Shown: positions 1 through 5,159 of the stretch, piece after piece
Layout of the letters: each line of letters opens with the position of its first letter
Numbering within the stretch: the stretch's first letter is position 1
Assembly: GCA_002308935.1 (NCBI GenBank)
Contig: DBWN01000139.1
Coordinates: 1-7,483, forward strand
Direction: 5' to 3'
DNA length: 7,483 bases
Source of the DNA: Bacteroidales bacterium UBA1237
GTDB taxonomy: Bacteria; Bacteroidota; Bacteroidia; Bacteroidales; UBA932
Made by a program: the position numbers and the translations under genes
The notes under the pieces: model-generated
Told to the model about the DNA's origin: nothing
What the model saw: only the letters and a program-made list of their open reading frames with translations
Database searches by the model: none

Positions 1-1208
1 AGGAGAATCTCCGCTACAGCCAGAATGCTCCTCTGGACATGTACAATGAGGTGAACACCAAGTGCAACCTTCCTGCTCAGATAGACATTGAGGCTACTCA
101 GGGTGACGAGTACCGCTTTGTCATGGTAGCAAAGGGCGGTGGCAGCGCAAACAAGACTTATTTCTATCCTATGACCAAGGCAACTATCCAGAACGAAGGC
201 ACTCTCATTCCTTTCCTGGTTGAGAAGATGCGTTCTCTGGGTACAGCGGCCTGCCCTCCTTACCATATCGCTTTCGTGATCGGCGGCACATCCGCTGAGA
301 AGAACCTCCTCACAGTGAAACTTGCCAGCATCAAGTTCTATGACGGCCTTCCCACAACAGGTGACGAGACAGGACGTGCCTTCAGGGACATCGACCTTGA
401 GGAAAAGCTTCTCAAGGAAGCCCAGAAGATCGGCTTGGGCGCACAGTTCGGAGGCAAGTATATGGCTCACGATATCCGCGTAGTACGTCTTCCTCGTCAC
501 GGAGCCAGCTGCCCTATCGGAATGGGTGTGAGCTGCAGTGCTGACCGTAACATCAAGAGCAAGATAAACGCTGACGGTGTCTGGATTGAAAAGATGGATA
601 CCAATCCTTCCGAACTCATTCCTGAAGAATTCCGCCGTCCTGGTGAAGGCGCGAAAGGTATAGAGATCGACCTTGACAAGGGTATTGACTCCGTACGCGC
701 TGAACTTACCAAGTATACCGTCGGAACCCGCGTGAACCTGAAGGGAACCATCATTGTCGCCCGCGACATCGCTCACGCCAAACTCAAAGCCCGCCTTGAT
801 GCAGGAGAAGAGATGCCTTCATACTTCAAGGATCATCCCATTCTGTACGCAGGTCCCGCCAAGACTCCTCAGGGATATCCTTGCGGCTCCATGGGCCCTA
901 CCACGGCCAACCGTATGGATCCTTACGTGGATGAATTCCAGGATCACGGCGCTTCCCTCGTGATGATCGCGAAGGGCAACCGTTCCAAGGTCGTCACCGA
1001 TGCTTGCCAGAAACACGGAGGTTTCTATCTTGGTACCATCGGAGGAGTCGCCGCAGTTCTCTCACAGAGCAGCATCCGCAGCATCGAATGTGTGGAATAT
1101 CCTGAACTCGGAATGGAGGCGATCTGGAAGATTACTGTTGAAGACTTCCCTGCTTTCATCCTCGTTGATGACAAGGGCAACGACTTCTTCAAGACTCTCG
1201 GTCTGTAG
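1..1208 (+). CDS. fumA: class I fumarate hydratase (fumarase), 5'-truncated by the window edge
   Basis: Catalyses reversible hydration of fumarate to malate in the cytoplasm, using a 4Fe-4S cluster. The frame is open from base 3 (first codons read ENLRYSQNAPLD) to TAG at 1206-1208, about 401 residues; E. coli FumA/FumB is about 548, so the N-terminal quarter lies off the left edge. Counting the first visible Met (base 39) as 1, C72 (TAACPPYH) and C166 (GVSCSADRN) are 94 apart, the same spacing as the second and third cluster cysteines of known class I fumarases; the first cysteine would be upstream of the window. The C-terminal domain keeps R242, T288, R292 and K312 (motifs RDIAHAK, GPTTANRMD, AKGN) at the spacing of the catalytic residues in the Leishmania enzyme. 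The two domains are fused in one chain, unlike the split alpha/beta fumarases and tartrate dehydratases. FumA and FumB types cannot be told apart here. Arginine codons are almost all CGT/CGC, suggesting high expression. Confidence 0.96.
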   Translation, partial: ENLRYSQNAPLDMYNEVNTKCNLPAQIDIEATQGDEYRFVMVAKGGGSANKTYFYPMTKATIQNEGTLIPFLVEKMRSLGTAACPPYHIAFVIGGTSAEKNLLTVKLASIKFYDGLPTTGDETGRAFRDIDLEEKLLKEAQKIGLGAQFGGKYMAHDIRVVRLPRHGASCPIGMGVSCSADRNIKSKINADGVWIEKMDTNPSELIPEEFRRPGEGAKGIEIDLDKGIDSVRAELTKYTVGTRVNLKGTIIVARDIAHAKLKARLDAGEEMPSYFKDHPILYAGPAKTPQGYPCGSMGPTTANRMDPYVDEFQDHGASLVMIAKGNRSKVVTDACQKHGGFYLGTIGGVAAVLSQSSIRSIECVEYPELGMEAIWKITVEDFPAFILVDDKGNDFFKTLGL

Positions 1209-1230
1209 AACAAATTCCTTTGGATAATAT

Positions 1231-1268
1231 AGATGTCCGGATGGGAGACCTTCCGGACATCTTTGTTT
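1231..1268 (+). terminator. intrinsic terminator after fumarase
   Basis: A perfect 11-bp inverted repeat (AGATGTCCGGA at 1231-1241, TCCGGACATCT at 1252-1262) with a 10-nt loop is followed by a T-rich run (TTTGTTT, 1262-1268). It begins 22 bp after the fumarase stop codon. It should insulate the sialidase gene from fumarase transcription, so the sialidase probably has its own promoter in 1269-1330, where I found no convincing -33/-7 pair. Confidence 0.9.
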
Positions 1269-1330
1269 AAGGCTTCTGGATATGTAGCCTGATTATTGCA
1301 GCGTCCATTACGACCAATCGTCTCCCGGAT

Positions 1331-2926
1331 ATGAGCATTTTGTTTGTACTCTCATCAGCCTTGGCGGCCATTCTGCCGTTTCAGATTTCTGTCTTCAATC
1401 CCAAGATTCCCCTTATACTTGACAGGGAATACAATATTGTCTCCGAGATCACCGTTCCTTCGGATGGGGAGACTACGCTTGATGAAGTGGATTTCAGGAT
1501 CAGCGGCATAAGTGCGGATGCAGTCCGGAGTGTGAGGCTGATGTACAGCGGCACCGCTTCAGCCATACCTGACCGTACGACTTCGATAGGGATACAGGCC
1601 GGCTCTTCCAGATGGGGCGGAGGCAATCCCATGTGGCATTCTCCTTCATATGTGATGGAAGCCGACTGCCTTTTACCTGAAGACGGGCAAGACGGGTTGT
1701 TCATTCTTAGTGACAGAATTCCTCTTGTGAAGGGAGATAATTACTTTTACGTCAGCTTGGAAGTCGACTCTTCTTTTCTGGATGACCTTTCATCAACATT
1801 CTCGGCGGGAGTTGAAGGCGTTGTCGTATCCGGGAAGTCTATGCCTCTTTCCGTCAGTGGTGATACTGTACGCCGTTTCGCTGTAAGCGTAAGAGACCAT
1901 GGGGATGACGGAGTTGACTCATACAGGATCCCCGGTCTTGCCACCACTCCGGATTGTACTCTTGTGGCAGTATATGATATGAGGTGGAACTTCAGCCAGG
2001 ATCTGGTCGATGACATTGATGTGGGCCTGAGCCGTTCCTTCGATGGAGGTAAAACTTGGACCCCCATGGAGACTGTCATCGATATGGGTGTTGAGGGAGG
2101 CCTCCCTGAAGGGCAGAACGGGGTGGGGGACCCTGCTGTTCTTGTAGACAGCAATACGGGCGGGATAATAGTTGCCGCCGCATGGACCCATGGTCTTGGG
2201 GGAAGGACAGGATGGTGGTCCGCTGGAGACGGTTTCGACCCTTCATCCACGCCTCAGCTGATGATGGTGCGCTCGAGGGATGGGGGAGACTCATGGTCGG
2301 ATCCCTTCAATGTCACCGCTCAGGTCAAAGACCCCAAGTGGAGATTCTCTTTCCAAGGTCCCGGAAAAGGGATCACGATGAAGGACGGTACGCTTGTTTT
2401 CGCATACCAGCATCAGGAAGGGGAAGAGAGGATGCCTTGGTCAGGGATCATTTACAGTAAAGACCATGGCGAGACGTGGCATGTTTCTTCCAGTCCTGTC
2501 GCCAACACTACTGAATCCCAGGTAGCGGAAGTCAGTCCCGGAGTACTCATGCTCAATATGAGGAATAATGATAAGGAAGGGAGAAGAGTCTTCACTACCG
2601 ATGACATGGGGAAGACCTGGAAAGCCCATACTTCAGATAAACCCCTTCGGGAGCCAGTCTGTATGGCGAGTCTGATTTCCGGCCCTGAAGAAGGACAACT
2701 CCTTTTCTCTAATCCGGACTCCGAAAAGAGCCGTGACCATATGACCATCAAGATGAGTCTTGACGGGGGAGTCACATGGCCGTATTCCATTCTATTGGAT
2801 GAATTCAGCTCATGGGGATACTCCTGCATGTCGATGATTGATGAGCAAACTGTCGGAATACTGTACGAAGGCAGCACTTCCCAGATAGTTTTTCAGGCCG
2901 TAAAGCTGTCTGACATCCTGAAATAA
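1331..2926 (+). CDS. nanH: secreted exo-alpha-sialidase (neuraminidase), GH33
   Basis: Hydrolyses terminal sialic acids from glycoconjugates; expected in the periplasm or at the cell surface. The 531 residues match the Bacteroides NanH layout: hydrophobic N-terminus (1-18), an N-terminal BNR-associated beta domain (about 20-175), then a six-bladed propeller (about 180-531). Five Asp-boxes are visible: SFDGGKTW (236), SRDGGDSW (315), SKDHGETW (376), TDDMGKTW (423) and SLDGGVTW (476). Active-site residues assigned by motif and spacing are the Arg triad R199 (YRIPGL), R411 (NMRNN) and R468 (SRDH), acid/base D224, Glu E395 lying 16 residues before R411, and nucleophile Tyr Y497 (GYSC). The start is the only ATG after the in-frame stop at 1268-1270, and no Shine-Dalgarno is evident. 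The signal-like N-terminus has no Lys or Arg before its hydrophobic core, which is unusual. No nan catabolic or transport gene adjoins it. Linkage preference cannot be read from the sequence. Confidence 0.95.
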   Translation: MSILFVLSSALAAILPFQISVFNPKIPLILDREYNIVSEITVPSDGETTLDEVDFRISGISADAVRSVRLMYSGTASAIPDRTTSIGIQAGSSRWGGGNPMWHSPSYVMEADCLLPEDGQDGLFILSDRIPLVKGDNYFYVSLEVDSSFLDDLSSTFSAGVEGVVVSGKSMPLSVSGDTVRRFAVSVRDHGDDGVDSYRIPGLATTPDCTLVAVYDMRWNFSQDLVDDIDVGLSRSFDGGKTWTPMETVIDMGVEGGLPEGQNGVGDPAVLVDSNTGGIIVAAAWTHGLGGRTGWWSAGDGFDPSSTPQLMMVRSRDGGDSWSDPFNVTAQVKDPKWRFSFQGPGKGITMKDGTLVFAYQHQEGEERMPWSGIIYSKDHGETWHVSSSPVANTTESQVAEVSPGVLMLNMRNNDKEGRRVFTTDDMGKTWKAHTSDKPLREPVCMASLISGPEEGQLLFSNPDSEKSRDHMTIKMSLDGGVTWPYSILLDEFSSWGYSCMSMIDEQTVGILYEGSTSQIVFQAVKLSDILK

Positions 2927-2969
2927 TCTCCAAAAAGGCACATTTTGAGGGAATTCGGCAGAAAAACCG

Positions 2970-2990
2970 AAAATTTTTGAAATTTTTTAG
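2970..2990 (+). terminator. possible weak AT-only hairpin and T-run after the sialidase
   Basis: AAAATTT (2970-2976) and AAATTTT (2980-2986) can form a 7-bp stem with a 3-nt loop that runs into further T residues (to 2988). It lies 44 bp past the sialidase stop and just upstream of the next promoter. With only A-T pairs it would be a poor terminator. It could equally be an AT-rich upstream element of the following promoter. Confidence 0.25.
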
Positions 2991-3023
2991 TACTTTGTGA
3001 TACAAGGTATTCAAAAATTGTTA

Positions 3024-3031
3024 TATCTTTG
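3024..3031 (+). promoter_or_regulatory. Bacteroidetes -7 promoter element for the PspC/PadR cluster
   Basis: TATCTTTG is an exact match to the Bacteroidetes primary-sigma -7 consensus TAnnTTTG. It sits 32 bp before the ATG at 3064, predicting transcription start near 3037-3040 and a short leader of about 25 nt. The nearest upstream TTTG (2994-2997) is 26 bp away, longer than the usual spacing of about 17-23 bp, so the -33 element is weak or degenerate. This would fit a promoter held in check by, or dependent on, a regulator such as the PadR protein encoded in the same cluster. Confidence 0.65.
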
Positions 3032-3063
3032 CATCAACAACAACTTTGAAAACCAAAATAGCG

Positions 3064-3651
3064 ATGAAAAAAGTTATCAATGCATGTTTGGGCGGCAGAA
3101 GCTTCCCGATCGATGAGGACGCTTACTCCAGGCTCTCGGCGTATCTGGAACATTTCAAGGCCAATCTCTTCGCCAAGGAGGGGATGCTCCCTTCCCAGGT
3201 CGATGAAGTGATGGAGGATATTGAGGAGAGGATATGCGAGCTTTTCACTCAAGAAGTGGGGCAGGGAGCACGTGTTGTGAACCTCGCACTGGTTGAGAAA
3301 GTCGTATCGCAGCTCGGTATGCCTGACGGAAGCGCTGAACCTGATTCAGGTCAGGGTTCCCCTAAGGCGAAGGCATATTCGGGTGATGCCGCTCCCAAGA
3401 AGAAACTCTATCGCAATATGGATGACAAGACAATCGCCGGTATCTGTTCCGGTCTGGCGATTTATCTGGATCTTGATCCTGCTCTCGTAAAGATCGTGAT
3501 GCTTGTCATCTTGCTGATGGCGTCCGCAGGTTTCTGGATTTACATTATTCTCTGGTTCGCAGTCCCCAAAGCGGAAACTCCTGCCCAGAAGTGTGAGATG
3601 TACGGCCTTCCGGTGAATGCCGAGAATATGGCCCGTTTTTCAACAAAATAA
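3064..3651 (+). CDS. small PspC-domain membrane protein (PspC paralogue 1)
   Basis: A 195-residue inner-membrane protein, probably tied to envelope stress; PspC is known from the phage-shock response, but the role of the Bacteroidetes versions is poorly defined. Residues 1-90 form a soluble, charged domain with motifs LGGRSFPIDEDAY (9-21), VMEDIEERICELF (49-61) and VVNLALVEKV (71-80). A linker of about 20 residues leads to PKKKLYR (111) and a PspC domain with AGICSGLAIYL (125-135) and two short hydrophobic segments (about 141-156 and 158-168). A polar tail of about 27 residues containing one Cys (177) follows. The start is ATG 3064, not the in-frame TTG at 3046: it gives the MKKxI-type N-terminus and puts the GG pair at residues 10-11, exactly as in the downstream paralogue. 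It is the first gene of a three-gene cluster, 11 bp before padR. No Shine-Dalgarno; the leader is A-rich. Confidence 0.88.
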   Translation: MKKVINACLGGRSFPIDEDAYSRLSAYLEHFKANLFAKEGMLPSQVDEVMEDIEERICELFTQEVGQGARVVNLALVEKVVSQLGMPDGSAEPDSGQGSPKAKAYSGDAAPKKKLYRNMDDKTIAGICSGLAIYLDLDPALVKIVMLVILLMASAGFWIYIILWFAVPKAETPAQKCEMYGLPVNAENMARFSTK

Positions 3652-3662
3652 TATAATAGGAT

Positions 3663-3998
3663 ATGGAAAGTACAGTAGAGAATGTTCGTTCCCAGATGAG
3701 GAAAGGTGTGCTCGAGTATTGCATACTCTCCATACTCAGCCGTAAGGAAGCATATGCATCTTCAATCATAGACGAACTCAAGGCAGCAAACATGATAGTT
3801 GTCGAAGGGACCCTTTATCCGCTTCTTATCAGGCAGAAGAACCAGGGTTATCTTTCTTACCGTTGGGAAGAATCCACCCAGGGACCGCCCCGCAAGTATT
3901 ATGTGATCACCGACAAGGGAAGGGCAGTCCTTTCCGAAATGGACTCCGCATGGCAGGAGATAGTATCTACGATCAGAACTTTGAAAGGCGATGATTGA
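3663..3998 (+). CDS. PadR-family transcriptional regulator
   Basis: A 111-residue winged-helix DNA-binding protein of the short PadR type (single HTH domain and a short C-terminal dimerisation helix). The helix-turn-helix covers about residues 13-57 (MRKGVLEYCILSIL, then YASSIIDEL). The family hallmark EGTLYPLLIR is at 48-57, and the wing carries GPPRKYYVIT at 74-83. Helix 89-107 (VLSEMDSAWQEIVSTIRTL) would dimerise. PadR proteins usually repress their own operon and are released by a ligand or stress cue. Here the gene lies between two PspC-domain genes, 11 bp after the first and overlapping the second by 8 bp, so it very likely controls this cluster from the promoter near 3024. The ligand is unknown. 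Confidence 0.93.
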   Translation: MESTVENVRSQMRKGVLEYCILSILSRKEAYASSIIDELKAANMIVVEGTLYPLLIRQKNQGYLSYRWEESTQGPPRKYYVITDKGRAVLSEMDSAWQEIVSTIRTLKGDD

Positions 3999-5037
3999 AA
4001 CAAAGATGATGAGCATCGGAGGCTATGCCTTCACGATGGACGCTGAGGCGGCTGCAGCTGCCCAGAAGTATATTTCTTCGTTGGAGAAATACTATCTGAA
4101 GAATGAGAGCGGCCGTGAGATAATGGAAGGGATTGAAGAGAGAATGGCCGAACTCTTTCTTGAGAAATCCAGTACAGGTGGCGTTGTCAGCGTTGCCATG
4201 GTCAATGAAGTCATTGATATCATAGGCAAGCCTGAGGTGATAGAGCAGGAAAGTGAAGCTTCCGACGGGGACGGAACGAAGTCGCATACGTACACAACTG
4301 AAGCCAAGGAAGCTCCGAAAAAGAAACTGTACCGTGACCTTTCCAACAAGATCGTTGGAGGAGTGTGTTCAGGACTGGCGTTGTATTCGGGAGTGGATGT
4401 GGTCTTGTTCAGGTTGGCTTTCGCCATACTGACTGTCTTCCCTGTGATAAGATTCCTGGATAGGAGTGCATTCTCTCTTTCAGCCCCCGTGATATACATT
4501 ATCCTGTGGATTTCCATGCCTGCGGCAAGGACCGTGAAGCAGAAGTGGAGCCAGAAAGGGGAGACAGGTTCCTTGGATGATATCCAGAGGGTCGTCACGA
4601 CTCCTTCCAAGAACACGAGAAAGGATAATCCGGCAGGCCATGGACTGGTCAGGGTGATAGCGATCCTTGTCGGCACCATCTTCCTTCTGACATCAGTCTC
4701 CGGGCTGTCCGCAGGAGTGGCTGCAGCCTTCTTCCCGGGGAATTTCGGTCTTGACAATCTGTATGACTATTTCGTGGAAGAGCTGAGGGAAGTCCCTGGA
4801 CTTCTGTCAGTGATGGATATGCCCATAGTCCATATTCTCGGATTCGGAGCATGGTTCCTTCCTTTCATCGGTCTTATCTATGCTGCCATAATGATGATAT
4901 TCGGGTTCAAATCGCCCTCTTGGAGGCCAGGCCTTGTGATATTCATTCTCTGGCTCATCGTGGTAGCGGCATTGGCCTCTATCCTCTCAGTTTCCGTTCT
5001 TCAGTATACGACCCCGGATAGCGTGATACAGCTGTAG
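3991..5037 (+). CDS. large PspC-domain membrane protein (PspC paralogue 2)
   Basis: A 348-residue inner-membrane protein. Residues 1-85 are a soluble domain paralogous to that of the upstream small PspC protein (IGGYAFTMD at 9-17, IMEGIEERMAELF at 44-56, VVSVAMVNEVIDIIGKPE at 65-82). The PspC domain starts at PKKKLYR (109), with GGVCSGLALY at 123-132 and hydrophobic segments at about 137-154 and 165-177. Three further predicted membrane segments (about 218-247, 281-305 and 313-337) have no counterpart in the small protein and carry no motif I recognise. The start at 3991 overlaps padR by 8 bp, which suggests translational coupling; it is preferred over the ATGs at 4006 and 4009 because it aligns residue for residue with the start of the paralogue. 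GAAAGG (3983-3988) lies only 2 nt before the ATG, closer than usual for a Shine-Dalgarno. Likely an envelope-stress or membrane-homeostasis role; the specific function is unknown. Confidence 0.88.
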   Translation: MIETKMMSIGGYAFTMDAEAAAAAQKYISSLEKYYLKNESGREIMEGIEERMAELFLEKSSTGGVVSVAMVNEVIDIIGKPEVIEQESEASDGDGTKSHTYTTEAKEAPKKKLYRDLSNKIVGGVCSGLALYSGVDVVLFRLAFAILTVFPVIRFLDRSAFSLSAPVIYIILWISMPAARTVKQKWSQKGETGSLDDIQRVVTTPSKNTRKDNPAGHGLVRVIAILVGTIFLLTSVSGLSAGVAAAFFPGNFGLDNLYDYFVEELREVPGLLSVMDMPIVHILGFGAWFLPFIGLIYAAIMMIFGFKSPSWRPGLVIFILWLIVVAALASILSVSVLQYTTPDSVIQL

Positions 5038-5043
5038 CATATA

Positions 5044-5079
5044 CGCATTGATAGGGGATGCGGGTTTACGCATAATGCG
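5044..5079. repeat. cluster of CGCAT/ATGCG repeats in the nagB leader
   Basis: Four copies of one 5-mer in alternating orientation lie within 36 bp: CGCAT 5044-5048, ATGCG 5058-5062, CGCAT 5069-5073 and ATGCG 5075-5079. The last two form an 11-bp palindrome around a single A. A fifth copy (CGCAT 5130-5134) sits in the loop of the downstream hairpin. They could be operator half-sites or nested or alternative RNA stems. No function is established. Confidence 0.5.
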
Positions 5080-5111
5080 GACCGGAAAACGCAACTCTTC
5101 TACTCAGATAT

Positions 5112-5152
5112 TCCCCTTTAGTGTAACTTCGCATCAGTTGCATTAAAGGGGA
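5112..5152 (+). promoter_or_regulatory. 17-bp stem-loop covering the nagB ribosome-binding site
   Basis: TCCCCTTTAGTGTAACT (5112-5128) and AGTTGCATTAAAGGGGA (5136-5152) are complementary over all 17 positions with a 7-nt loop (TCGCATC). Both departures from perfect complementarity are G-U wobbles in the sense-strand RNA (5121/5143 and 5124/5140). On the other strand they would be A-C mismatches, which favours an RNA structure over a DNA operator. The 3' arm contains AGGGGA (5147-5152), 7 nt before the nagB ATG and the only Shine-Dalgarno-like sequence there, so folding should hide the ribosome site. No T-run follows, so it is not an intrinsic terminator. An alternative reading is that TAACTTCG (5124-5131) resembles a -7 element (7 of 8 to TAnnTTTG counting the two n positions), and the dyad would then be an operator over the promoter. 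Confidence 0.7.
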
Positions 5153-5159
5153 TGACCAT

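Noticed and set aside
1747..2250. Long minus-strand open frame of 167 codons inside the sialidase gene.
   Set aside because: It is antisense to a gene with clear domain motifs. The translation is Ser/Pro/Thr/Arg-rich with no recognisable domain, typical of a shadow frame.
3046..3063. TTG start for the small PspC protein (MKTKIA extension).
   Set aside because: The ATG at 3064 gives the family-typical N-terminus and matches the paralogue's register; the TTG is only about 10 nt from the predicted transcription start.
4092..4757. Minus-strand open frame of 221 codons inside the large PspC gene.
   Set aside because: It is wholly antisense to the PspC gene, has a low-complexity composition and no recognisable motif.
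5112..5152. The nagB leader hairpin as an intrinsic terminator of the upstream PspC gene.
   Set aside because: No T-run follows it on either strand (TGACCATATG on the plus strand). Its position over the nagB ribosome site suits regulation better.
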